Positions 15,194 through 23,155 of a stretch of DNA of 64,000 nt are shown piece after piece. This DNA is from DASQGA01 sp963722715. GTDB lineage: Bacteria; Actinomycetota; Thermoleophilia; Gaiellales; Gaiellaceae. Each line of letters opens with the position of its first letter. Positions within the stretch are counted from its first letter, which is position 1. The stretch covers positions 124,001 to 188,000 of the forward strand of contig CAVROA010000015.1 of the NCBI GenBank assembly GCA_963722715.1, given 5' to 3'. The translations under genes were made by a program, and so were the position numbers. The notes under the pieces were generated by a model that had not been told where the DNA came from, ran no database searches, and saw only the letters and a program-made list of their open reading frames with translations.

Positions 15194-16556
15194 CCCCGTC
15201 CGGAACCTGATCCTCGAGCACGCGAGCGACCGCGACCTGAAGCAGCTCTCCGAGTACGAGGCGGTGGGTGGCTACGGCTCCCTCCGAACCGCGCTCGAGA
15301 CCGACCGGGCCGCGCTGGTCGAAAGCCTGCTGGCCTCCGGTCTCCGCGGCCGCGGCGGAGCCGGCTTCCCGACCGGGCGAAAGGCCAGCTTCCTCCCCAA
15401 GCCGGGCGAGACGGAGAAGCCGATCTACCTCACGGTCAACGCGGACGAGTCCGAGCCGGGCACATTCAAGGACCGCGAGATCATGTTCGCGACCCCACAC
15501 GCCCTCATCGAGGGCACCGTCATCGTGAGCCACGCGATCGGCGCCCAGGTCGCGTTCATCTACATCCGCGGGGAGTACCTGACGGAGTACGAGATCATCC
15601 GAGCAGCGCTCGAGCAGGCGCTGGAGGCGGGTTACGTGGGCCCGAACGTGCTCGGCTCCGACACTTCGGTCACGATCGTCCTCCACCGCGGAGCGGGTGC
15701 GTACATCTGCGGCGAGGAAACCGCGCTTCTCGAGTCGCTTGAAGGCAAGCGCGGGCAGCCGAGGTCGAAGCCTCCGTTCCCCGCCATCTCGGGCCTCTAC
15801 GCCTCGCCGACGCTGATCAACAACGTCGAGACGATCGCGACCGTGCCCGACATCATCCGGCTCGGCGCCAAGAAGTACGCCAAGCTTGGAGTTGAGAACT
15901 CGGCCGGCACCCGCGTCTTCTCCCTCTCCGGCAACGTCGCGAACGGCGGCAACTACGAGCTCGAGCTGGGCACGCCGCTCAGCACGCTGATCTTCGACCT
16001 CGGCGGCGGCGTTCCGGGCGGGCACGAGCTGAAGGCGATTATCCCCGGTGGCTCGTCGGTTCCCGTCATGAGCGCCGACGAGGTCGACACACCGCTCGAC
16101 TTCGACTCGATGGCCAAGGTTGGCACGATGCTCGGCTCCGGAGCGGTGATCGTGATCGACGACCGCTGCTGCATGGTGCAACTCGGCCTCCGGGTGGCGC
16201 AGTTCTACATGCACGAGTCGTGCGGGAAGTGCACGCCCTGCCGCGAGGGAACGCGCTGGATGGTGCAGATCCTGAAGAAGATCGAGGCGGGCGAAGCGTC
16301 GCACGGCGACCTCGACCTTCTACTCGACGTGTGCGACCGGATCCTCGGCAACTGCCTCTGCCCCCTCGGCGATGCCGCGGCGATGCCCGTCGCGAGCTAC
16401 GTGGCGAAGTTCAGCGAGGAGTTCCGGCAGCACATCGACGAGGGCGGCTGTCCGTTCGGCGGCGAGTCGACGCTCGACCACGTCCTGGCCCCCGTCGACC
16501 AGCACCACGCTCACCTCCGCGCCCAGATCGAAGTCCCGGTGCACGAGCTCGCATGA
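15183..16556 (+). CDS. nuoF: NADH-quinone oxidoreductase subunit F
   Basis: Binds NADH and FMN and carries cluster N3. The NADH loop is GLRGRGGAGFPTGRK, the FMN region NADESEPGTFKDRE, and the N3 ligands SCGKCTPCREG plus the Cys of GNCLCPLGD. 457 residues, standard length. GTG start within the end of nuoE. Its stop overlaps the nuoG ATG (ATGA). Confidence 0.95.
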   Translation: MAANPVRNLILEHASDRDLKQLSEYEAVGGYGSLRTALETDRAALVESLLASGLRGRGGAGFPTGRKASFLPKPGETEKPIYLTVNADESEPGTFKDREIMFATPHALIEGTVIVSHAIGAQVAFIYIRGEYLTEYEIIRAALEQALEAGYVGPNVLGSDTSVTIVLHRGAGAYICGEETALLESLEGKRGQPRSKPPFPAISGLYASPTLINNVETIATVPDIIRLGAKKYAKLGVENSAGTRVFSLSGNVANGGNYELELGTPLSTLIFDLGGGVPGGHELKAIIPGGSSVPVMSADEVDTPLDFDSMAKVGTMLGSGAVIVIDDRCCMVQLGLRVAQFYMHESCGKCTPCREGTRWMVQILKKIEAGEASHGDLDLLLDVCDRILGNCLCPLGDAAAMPVASYVAKFSEEFRQHIDEGGCPFGGESTLDHVLAPVDQHHAHLRAQIEVPVHELA

Positions 16557-19500
16557 CGGTGGACCTCGTCACGGTCACCGTCGACGGCCGCGAGATCCGC
16601 GTGCCGAAGGGCACGGGCATGATCGAGACGGCGCTCGCGGCGGGCATCGAGATCCCTGTCTTCTGCTACGAGCCGCGCCTCGGGCCCCCCGTCGGGGCGT
16701 GCCGCATGTGCCTCTGCGAGGTCGAGGGCATGCCGAAGCTCCAGGCAGCCTGCACGATGACTGCACAGGACGAGATGGTGCTCCGCACCGCTCAGACGAG
16801 CGAGAAGGCAGCACATGGCCAGGATGCCGTGCTCGAGTTCATCCTCCTGAACCATCCGCTCGACTGCCCCGATTGCGACAAGGGCGGCGAATGCCCGCTA
16901 CAGGATCTGACCTTCCGCTGGGGCCCCGGCAAGACCCGCATGGTCTTTCCGAAGCGGACCTTCGACAAGCCGATCCCGATCTCCCCGACGATCACGCTCG
17001 ACCGGGAGCGCTGCATCCTCTGCTACCGCTGCACGCGCTTCTCCGAGGGCATCTCGGAGGATGGCCAGCTCGTGGCGAAGAACCGTGGTGCGAGCTCGCT
17101 GATCGCGACCTTCGAGGACGAGCCCTACCGGGCGCACTTCTCCGGGAACGTGACGGAGCTCTGCCCGGTCGGCGCGCTCCTGCCTTCCACCTACCGCTTC
17201 AAGGCTCGCCCCTGGGAGATCGACAACGTCCCGACCGTCTGCGGGCTCTGCCCGGTCGGATGCAACACGTGGGTCACGGTCCGCGAGGGGAAGGCGCAGC
17301 GCGTGCTTTCGCGGAACCACCCCGAGGTCGACGACGGCTGGCTCTGCGACAAGGGACGCTTCACCTTCGGCCATCTCCGAGCCGGCGACAGGATCCGCGA
17401 GCCGCTGCTCAGGGTCCGCCGGCGCGGCTTCGACCAGGTCACGATCGAGCAGGCGCTCGACGAAGCTGAGCGGGGTCTTCGCGAGGCGGCGGGCTCCGTC
17501 GTCGTCGCCTTCTCCGGCGGCGAGTCCGTCGAGCACGCGACCGCGCTCGCACGCCTCGTCCGGGAGGGCCTCGGCGCGTCCGCGGTGGCGCTGATCCCCG
17601 ACGACCTCGATCCGGTGCTCGACGGGTTCCGGGCACCGCTCTCCGCGATCCGGGACTCGGAGGTCTGCCTCGTCGTCGGCGACGACCCCGTCGTCGAGCG
17701 GGCTCCGGTCGTCGACCTCTGGCTGAAGGCCGCGCGGCGCCAGGGCGCCGAGGTGATCCTCGCCGGTCCGACTGGACAGGTGCACGTCGCTCCGGGCGGC
17801 GCGGGCGCGTTCTGTGCCTCCCCGCCTCCCGAGGTCGCGGAGCGCCTCCAGGCTGCCGCAAGCGTCGCCATCGTGTGGTCGCAGGACGCGCCCGACGGCG
17901 GTCGCGCCGCAGCAGCGTTGGCAGCGTCGCTCCCGGGCGAGGTTGCGCTCTACGTCCTCCCCCGAACGCCGAACGGCCGCGGGGTGGCATCGGCCTGGTA
18001 CGGCGCCGGGGAAGGGCGGGGATCGGGCCCTCCCGAGGAGGGGGAGATCGGGGCGCTCGTGATCTCGGGCGACGAGGCGGTCTACGACCCCCGCGTCATG
18101 GAGCTTGCGGCCCGCGCGCGCTTCGTCCTGACGACCGCCATGTTCATGGGCGATCACACCCTCCAGTCCCACCTCGTCGTTCCGGGCGCGAGCTACCTCG
18201 AGCGGGACGGGACGACGGTGAACCTCGAGGGTCGCCGCCAGCGCCAGCGCCGCGTAGTCACCCCGCCGGCCGGGTGGGACGAGCTCGAGTTCTTCGCCCG
18301 GCTTGGAGAGCGCTTCGGGGTCGCCGTCTCGCCCTGGGCCGAACTCCTTCCCCCCGAGCAGGCCGAGCTCGAGCCGCGAGGCGAGCGGAGGCCGGTCACG
18401 GCCGGGTCGTCGACGCCTCCTCCGACCAAAGGCCCAGGCCTCGCGCTCGTCCGCTACCGGCCGCTCTTCTCCGGCCCCGCCGTCGAGCGGGTCGATCAGC
18501 TCGAGTTCCAGCGCCCCGCCCCCGAGGTCGAGCTCGCCTGGGAGGACGCCGAGGCCCGCCAGCTCGCGAGTGGCGACCTCGTCGTGGTCGGGTCGAACGG
18601 GAGCTCTCGCGAGCTCCGGGCGCGGGTCAACCGGAAGCTCCACGCCGGCGTCGTCCGCATTCCCGACGAGTACGCGCAGGGCCTCGAGCGGAGCGGTAGA
18701 GGTCAGGAAGGCGTGATCTCCGCCCAGACCGCCCTCAATCAGCCCTGGTGGATCGACATCATCAAGGCCTTCTTCGTCGTCAACCTCGTGCTCGGGGCCT
18801 TCGCCTACCTGACCTGGACGGAGCGGAAGGTCCTGGGCCGCATGCAGAACCGCTACGGGCCGAACCGCGCCGGCCCCTACGGGCTCCTGCAGCCGATCGC
18901 CGACCTGGTCAAGCTGCTCCGGAAGGCGAGCTTCGAGCCGGCGGCCGGGATCGACGTCCTCTACTACGCGGCGCCGGTCGTGGCAGGGTTCACGGCGCTC
19001 GCGGCCTTCAGCGTCATCCCGTTCGGCGGCGTCTGGCACTGGGGCGACTACGACGTCACCGGCTGGGTCGTGAACGTATCGATCGGGCTCGTGCTCCTCT
19101 TCTCCCTGGGCGCGATCGGGATCTACGCGTTCGTCGTCGGCGGCTGGGCGAGCGAGTCGAAGTACTCGCTCCTCGGCGCGATGCGGACCTGCGCCCAGCT
19201 CGTCTCCTACGAGGTCTCACTCGGCCTCTCCGTCCTCGGCGTCGTGATCATGGGCCAGTCACTGTCGCTCGTCGACATCGCCGAGAAGCAGCAGGCGACG
19301 ATGTGGTTCGTCGTCCCGCAGTTCGTCGGGTTCATCGTCTTCTTCATCTCGGGGATCGCCGAGACCAACCGCGCGCCGTTCGACTTGCCCGAGGCCGAGC
19401 AGGAGCTTGTCGCCGGCTACCACACCGAGTACTCCGGGATGCGGTTCGGCCTCTTCCAGACGGCTGAGTACATCAACATGGTCACGCTCTCCGGGCTCGC

Positions 19501-19720
19501 GGTGACGCTCTTCCTGGGCGGCTGGGGCGGGCCGTGGCTCCCCGGGCCGATCTGGTTTCTCCTGAAGCTCGGAGCCTTCATCTTCGTCTTCATGTGGCTC
19601 CGCGCCACCCTGCCGCGGCTCCGCTACGACCAGCTGATGAAGTTCGGCTGGAAAGTCCTCCTGCCCGTGGCGACCGCGAACGCGGTCCTGACGGCGGTCC
19701 TCGTGACGGTGATCGACTGA
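16553..19720 (+). CDS. nuoG: NuoG joined in frame to NuoH
   Basis: One open frame of 1055 codons. Residues 1-720 are NuoG. They carry the N1b [2Fe-2S] site CYEPRLGPPVGACRMC, the N5 site around HPLDCPDCDKGGEC, the N4 site CILCYRCTRF, a CGLCPVGCN motif with a later Cys for the extra N7-type cluster, then a degenerate molybdopterin-oxidoreductase domain ending about VRIPDEYAQGLE. No stop follows; the frame runs on through about ten residues (RSGRGQEGVIS) into NuoH. In other bacteria these are separate proteins. An internal GTG at 18713 could give NuoH alone. It is either a true fusion, readthrough of a lost stop, or reinitiation. Confidence 0.85.
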   Translation: MTVDLVTVTVDGREIRVPKGTGMIETALAAGIEIPVFCYEPRLGPPVGACRMCLCEVEGMPKLQAACTMTAQDEMVLRTAQTSEKAAHGQDAVLEFILLNHPLDCPDCDKGGECPLQDLTFRWGPGKTRMVFPKRTFDKPIPISPTITLDRERCILCYRCTRFSEGISEDGQLVAKNRGASSLIATFEDEPYRAHFSGNVTELCPVGALLPSTYRFKARPWEIDNVPTVCGLCPVGCNTWVTVREGKAQRVLSRNHPEVDDGWLCDKGRFTFGHLRAGDRIREPLLRVRRRGFDQVTIEQALDEAERGLREAAGSVVVAFSGGESVEHATALARLVREGLGASAVALIPDDLDPVLDGFRAPLSAIRDSEVCLVVGDDPVVERAPVVDLWLKAARRQGAEVILAGPTGQVHVAPGGAGAFCASPPPEVAERLQAAASVAIVWSQDAPDGGRAAAALAASLPGEVALYVLPRTPNGRGVASAWYGAGEGRGSGPPEEGEIGALVISGDEAVYDPRVMELAARARFVLTTAMFMGDHTLQSHLVVPGASYLERDGTTVNLEGRRQRQRRVVTPPAGWDELEFFARLGERFGVAVSPWAELLPPEQAELEPRGERRPVTAGSSTPPPTKGPGLALVRYRPLFSGPAVERVDQLEFQRPAPEVELAWEDAEARQLASGDLVVVGSNGSSRELRARVNRKLHAGVVRIPDEYAQGLERSGRGQEGVISAQTALNQPWWIDIIKAFFVVNLVLGAFAYLTWTERKVLGRMQNRYGPNRAGPYGLLQPIADLVKLLRKASFEPAAGIDVLYYAAPVVAGFTALAAFSVIPFGGVWHWGDYDVTGWVVNVSIGLVLLFSLGAIGIYAFVVGGWASESKYSLLGAMRTCAQLVSYEVSLGLSVLGVVIMGQSLSLVDIAEKQQATMWFVVPQFVGFIVFFISGIAETNRAPFDLPEAEQELVAGYHTEYSGMRFGLFQTAEYINMVTLSGLAVTLFLGGWGGPWLPGPIWFLLKLGAFIFVFMWLRATLPRLRYDQLMKFGWKVLLPVATANAVLTAVLVTVID
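18713..19720 (+). CDS. nuoH: NADH-quinone oxidoreductase subunit H (in frame with nuoG)
   Basis: Membrane subunit forming the floor of the quinone channel. It begins GVISAQTALNQPWWIDIIKA and continues with TWTERKVLGRMQNRYGPNRAGPYGLLQPIAD, the family signature, and ETNRAPFDLPEAEQELVAGYHTEYSG. About eight helices, 335 residues from GTG 18713. AGAGG about ten nt upstream could be its ribosome site; AGGAAGG is present too but is only 1 nt from the GTG. No stop separates it from the NuoG frame. It overlaps nuoI by 1 nt (TGATG). Confidence 0.85.
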   Translation: MISAQTALNQPWWIDIIKAFFVVNLVLGAFAYLTWTERKVLGRMQNRYGPNRAGPYGLLQPIADLVKLLRKASFEPAAGIDVLYYAAPVVAGFTALAAFSVIPFGGVWHWGDYDVTGWVVNVSIGLVLLFSLGAIGIYAFVVGGWASESKYSLLGAMRTCAQLVSYEVSLGLSVLGVVIMGQSLSLVDIAEKQQATMWFVVPQFVGFIVFFISGIAETNRAPFDLPEAEQELVAGYHTEYSGMRFGLFQTAEYINMVTLSGLAVTLFLGGWGGPWLPGPIWFLLKLGAFIFVFMWLRATLPRLRYDQLMKFGWKVLLPVATANAVLTAVLVTVID

Positions 19721-20214
19721 TGACCCAACCACTCGGATCGCTGAAAGGCTTTGCGGTCACCTTCCGGCAGATCTTCAAGAAGCCGATCACGCAGGAGTAT
19801 CCGGAGTACAAGCGGCCGCTCTACCCGCGTTTCCGCGGTCGGCACCGGCTCCACCGCCACGAGAACGGGCTGGAGAAGTGCGTCGGCTGCTCGCTCTGCG
19901 CGGCGGCGTGCCCGGCGGACTGCATCCGGGTCGTCGCGGCCGAGAACGATCCCGAGGACCGCGTCTCGCCCGGAGAGCGGTACGCCCGGATCTATGAGAT
20001 CAACATGAGCCGCTGCATCTTCTGCGGGTACTGCGAGCTGGCGTGTCCCTTCGATGCGATCACGCTCGGCAACGAGTACGAGCTCTCCGAGTACAACCGG
20101 GACGACCAGATCTACACGAAGGAGATGCTCCTCGCCCCGCCGGTGAAGAAGGTTCCGGTTGCCGACCCCGACCTGTACGACACCCCGCTCCCGGTCTGGA
20201 GAACCGAGAGCTAG
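19720..20214 (+). CDS. nuoI: NADH-quinone oxidoreductase subunit I
   Basis: A ferredoxin-like subunit carrying clusters N6a and N6b that lead electrons to N2. Two 4Fe-4S motifs are complete: CVGCSLCAAACPADC and CIFCGYCELACPFDA. 164 residues. An amphipathic N-terminus (LKGFAVTFRQIFKKPITQEYP) anchors it to the membrane arm. ATG overlaps the nuoH stop. Confidence 0.95.
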   Translation: MTQPLGSLKGFAVTFRQIFKKPITQEYPEYKRPLYPRFRGRHRLHRHENGLEKCVGCSLCAAACPADCIRVVAAENDPEDRVSPGERYARIYEINMSRCIFCGYCELACPFDAITLGNEYELSEYNRDDQIYTKEMLLAPPVKKVPVADPDLYDTPLPVWRTES

Positions 20215-20217
20215 TTC

Positions 20218-20775
20218 GTGCCCGACGTCGGCAACATCCTCGTCTGGATCGTCTGGATCGTCGCGGCGACGGCGCTCTTCTCGTCGGGGATCGCGGTCAT
20301 CCTCTTCCAGAATCCGTTCTATAGCGCGCTGGCGCTGATCGTGAACCTCGCGTCGCTGGCGGTCCTCTACCTGCTGCTCGAGGCGGAGTTCGTCGCAGCC
20401 GCCCAGGTGCTCGTCTACGCAGGCGCGGTCGTGGTCATGTTTCTCTTCGTGATCGCCTACCTCGGTGGGCGGGCGGATGCCCCGCTCGCGGGCGGGCCGA
20501 CCTTCCAGGTCGTGGGAGCGATCGTCGCGGCCGGCGCGATCGCGGTCGAGGTCGTGGTCGCGATCGCCCTCAAGGCCGGCGACCGGCTGAACGACACGGA
20601 CGAGATCGGGACCGGGTTCGGCTCGCCGGCGGAGATCGGGCGTCTGTTCCTCTCCAGCCACCTGCTCGCCTTCGAGGTCACCTCGATCATCCTCCTCGTC
20701 GCCGCAGTGGGCGGCGTCATCCTCGGCAGCGCCGTTCCGAACGACCAGACCGCCGAGCGGAGCGCGGAGCGATGA
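20218..20775 (+). CDS. nuoJ: NADH-quinone oxidoreductase subunit J
   Basis: Five-helix membrane subunit. NPFYSALALIVNLASLAVLY and AAAQVLVYAGAVVVMFLFVI (the pi-bulge helix) are diagnostic. 185 residues, from GTG at 20218 three nt after nuoI. It ends overlapping nuoK (ATGATG). Confidence 0.92.
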   Translation: MPDVGNILVWIVWIVAATALFSSGIAVILFQNPFYSALALIVNLASLAVLYLLLEAEFVAAAQVLVYAGAVVVMFLFVIAYLGGRADAPLAGGPTFQVVGAIVAAGAIAVEVVVAIALKAGDRLNDTDEIGTGFGSPAEIGRLFLSSHLLAFEVTSIILLVAAVGGVILGSAVPNDQTAERSAER

Positions 20776-21080
20776 TGGGACCGGGGATCGCTGCCTACCT
20801 GATCGTCTCCGTGATCCTCTTCGCCACGGGTGCGCTCGGCGTCCTGATCCGGCGGAGCCCTCTGATCATCCTGCTCGCACTCGAGATCATGCTGAACGCA
20901 GGCAACCTGGCGCTGATCGCCTTCTCGCGGCGCTTCGCAGACGGAGACGGACAGATCTTTGCGCTGACGGTGATGGTGGTCGCAGCCTCGGAGGCCGTCG
21001 TCGGTCTCGGACTCATCGTCGCCATGTCTCGGAAACACGTTGAGTTGGACGTCGACAAGCTCAGGACCCTCAGGGGCTGA
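20772..21080 (+). CDS. nuoK: NADH-quinone oxidoreductase subunit K
   Basis: Three-helix proton-path subunit of 102 residues. It contains the buried glutamates of the family in LALEIMLNAGNLALIAF and ASEAVVGLGLIVAM. The start overlaps the nuoJ end. A 167-nt spacer with an arginase-like fragment follows before nuoL. Confidence 0.93.
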   Translation: MMGPGIAAYLIVSVILFATGALGVLIRRSPLIILLALEIMLNAGNLALIAFSRRFADGDGQIFALTVMVVAASEAVVGLGLIVAMSRKHVELDVDKLRTLRG

Positions 21081-21081
21081 C

Positions 21082-21246
21082 GTGGACGTCGCACTTAGCG
21101 CCGTTCCGTATCACCTTGGCCACAGGTCGCTTGGGATGGGAGCTGGGCCGGACCGGCTGCTCGCCGCGGGCCTTGACGACGCGCTCCGACGCCGCGGTCA
21201 CGAGGTGGAAGTCGAACGCGGTCTCGACCTCAGCGAAGTAGTAGCG
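21082..21246 (+). pseudogene. Arginase/agmatinase-family N-terminal fragment
   Basis: Read from GTG 21082 this gives VDVALSAVPYHLGHRSLGMG then AGPDRLLAAGLDDALRRRGH and EVEVERG. That is the usual start of actinobacterial arginase-family proteins (a GVPYDxGHRGxGMGxGPxxL-like pattern). Only about 50 residues match. There are no metal-binding DAHxD or DxDxxDP motifs, and the frame then runs into nuoL DNA as nonsense. It looks like a gene remnant captured between nuoK and nuoL. Recognition is by eye from family knowledge. Confidence 0.5.
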
Positions 21247-21247
21247 C

Positions 21248-23155
21248 ATGACGATCGCCGCCTGGATCTGCCTCGCCTCGCCTGCGGTCGCGGTCGTCCT
21301 GATTGCCCTGGCGGGCGACCGGATCCCACGCTTCGCGGCCGGAGTGCTCGCGGCGCTCGCCGCCCTCGTGTCCTTCGTCGCCTCGGTGATCTGCTTCGTC
21401 GTCCTGCTCGGGGAGGCGCCGGAGGAGCGCGTCGGCCACGAGTCGACTCTCTGGACGTGGCTCTCGGCCGGAGACTTCCGGGCCGGGCTCGACATCGTCG
21501 TCGACCCGCTCTCGGTCTTCATGATGCTGGTCGTCTCGGGGGTCGGCTTCCTGATCCTCTCCTACGCGGTCGGCTACATGCGGGGCGACGTCGAGGAGCG
21601 CCGCTACCACGCCTACAAGGCGCTCTTCCTGTTTTCGATGCTCCTGCTCGTCCAATCGGGGAACCTGCTTCTGCTCCTCGCCGGCTGGGGGATGGTCGGG
21701 CTCTCGTCCTACCTCCTGATCAACTTCTGGCACCAGCGCGAGACCGCTGTCGCCGCCGGCAAGAAGGCATTCATCATGAACGCCGTCGGAGACGCGACCT
21801 TCGCGCTCGCTCTCTTCATCCTCGCCCAGCACGTCGGCACGCTCGACTTCGCCACGGTTTTCGACCGGGCTCCGGAGGCGCTCGGGGACGGTACGACAAT
21901 CTCTGCGCTCGTCGCGCTCGGTCTCCTCGGCGGCGCCGTCGCAAAGTCCGCCCAGATCCCGCTCCACACGTGGCTGCCCGACGCCATGGAGGGCCCGACC
22001 CCGGTCAGCGCACTCATCCATGCCGCGACGATGGTCACGGCCGGCGTCTACCTGATCGCACGCACGCACTCGCTCTTCGAGCTCGCCCCGGACATCCTGC
22101 ACCTGGCGGCGATTCTCGGCGGAGTCACGATCGTCGTCGCCGGGCTGATCGCCCTCGTCCAGACGGACATCAAGCGGGTGATCGCCTACTCGACGATGAG
22201 CCAGATCGGCTACATGTTCGTGGGCGTCGGGCTGGGCGCCTACGGCGCCGGGCTCTTCCATCTGATGACGCACGCCTTCTTCAAGGCGCTCCTCTTCCTG
22301 GCGGCGGGCATCGTCATCCACGCGCTCGCCGGCGAGCAGGACATCAGGAAGATGGGCGGGCTCGGCCGCGCTCTGCCCTGGACCTACCGCTACTTTCTCG
22401 TAGGCGCGCTCGCGCTCGCCGCGATCCCTCCCTTCGCGGGCTTCTTCTCGAAGGACGCGATCCTTGCGAGCGCCGCTGACCAAGGCACCCTCGGCTGGTC
22501 GCTCTGGGGCGCGGGCGCGTTCGGCGCCTTCCTGACCGGTCTCTACACCTTCCGTCTCGTCTTCATCGTCTTTCGCGGCGAGCCGTCGGGCTTCGTGCGC
22601 GAGCACCTGCACCGAGAGCAGTTCGAAGGCCCGTTCGCGATGATGTGGCCTGTCGCGGTTCTCGCCGTCCTCTCGGTCGTCGGCGGGTTCCTTCAGGTCC
22701 CGGGCCTCTGGTACGCGGTTGACGACTGGATCCACCCCGTGGCCGCCTCGGTTGAGGAGGCGTCCGGCTGGACCGCAGTCTTCTCCGCACTCGCGGCGCT
22801 CGGCCTCTCGCTCGCCGGCATCTGGCTGGCGTGGTCCTTCTACGGGCGACCGGGCTACGGACCCGCCCGCGCTCGCCGCCGCTGGCCCTGGGCGGCTACG
22901 GCCCTCGAGCGGAAGCTCTACTTCGACGAGGCCTATGACGTCGTCTTCTACGAGCCGAGCAGCCGCCTCGCAACGGGTCTCGCGCGCTTCGTCGAACGTC
23001 CGCTCTTCCTGCGCTCGCTGACGGGCCTCGGCGGTGGTGTCCGCCTCCTCGCCGGCCGAGTGGCCGCCGCGCAGACCGGGCTCGTCCGCTCCTATGCGCT
23101 TGCTGTCGCCACAGGGCTTGCGGTGATCACCATCGTCTTCCTGGCGGTCACCTGA
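21248..23155 (+). CDS. nuoL: NADH-quinone oxidoreductase subunit L
   Basis: The distal antiporter-like proton pump subunit, 635 residues. The core segments are GWGMVGLSSYLLINFWHQR, AKSAQIPLHTWLPDAMEGPT, HAATMVTAGVYLIAR and the pumping lysine region THAFFKALLFLAAG. The C-terminal lateral helix follows. ATG at 21248 has no strong ribosome site, so coupling to translation of the upstream fragment is possible. It overlaps nuoM by 1 nt. Confidence 0.94.
   Translation: MTIAAWICLASPAVAVVLIALAGDRIPRFAAGVLAALAALVSFVASVICFVVLLGEAPEERVGHESTLWTWLSAGDFRAGLDIVVDPLSVFMMLVVSGVGFLILSYAVGYMRGDVEERRYHAYKALFLFSMLLLVQSGNLLLLLAGWGMVGLSSYLLINFWHQRETAVAAGKKAFIMNAVGDATFALALFILAQHVGTLDFATVFDRAPEALGDGTTISALVALGLLGGAVAKSAQIPLHTWLPDAMEGPTPVSALIHAATMVTAGVYLIARTHSLFELAPDILHLAAILGGVTIVVAGLIALVQTDIKRVIAYSTMSQIGYMFVGVGLGAYGAGLFHLMTHAFFKALLFLAAGIVIHALAGEQDIRKMGGLGRALPWTYRYFLVGALALAAIPPFAGFFSKDAILASAADQGTLGWSLWGAGAFGAFLTGLYTFRLVFIVFRGEPSGFVREHLHREQFEGPFAMMWPVAVLAVLSVVGGFLQVPGLWYAVDDWIHPVAASVEEASGWTAVFSALAALGLSLAGIWLAWSFYGRPGYGPARARRRWPWAATALERKLYFDEAYDVVFYEPSSRLATGLARFVERPLFLRSLTGLGGGVRLLAGRVAAAQTGLVRSYALAVATGLAVITIVFLAVT

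Noticed and set aside
16898..19039. A 713-codon open frame on the minus strand opposite nuoG/nuoH
   Set aside because: It is antisense to a well-supported gene, has the Arg/Asp/Glu/His-rich composition typical of complementary frames in high-GC DNA, and shows no domain.
21230..22735. A 501-codon open frame on the minus strand opposite nuoL
   Set aside because: Extremely Arg/Glu/Asp-rich and antisense to a clear membrane-protein gene; no domain or promoter.
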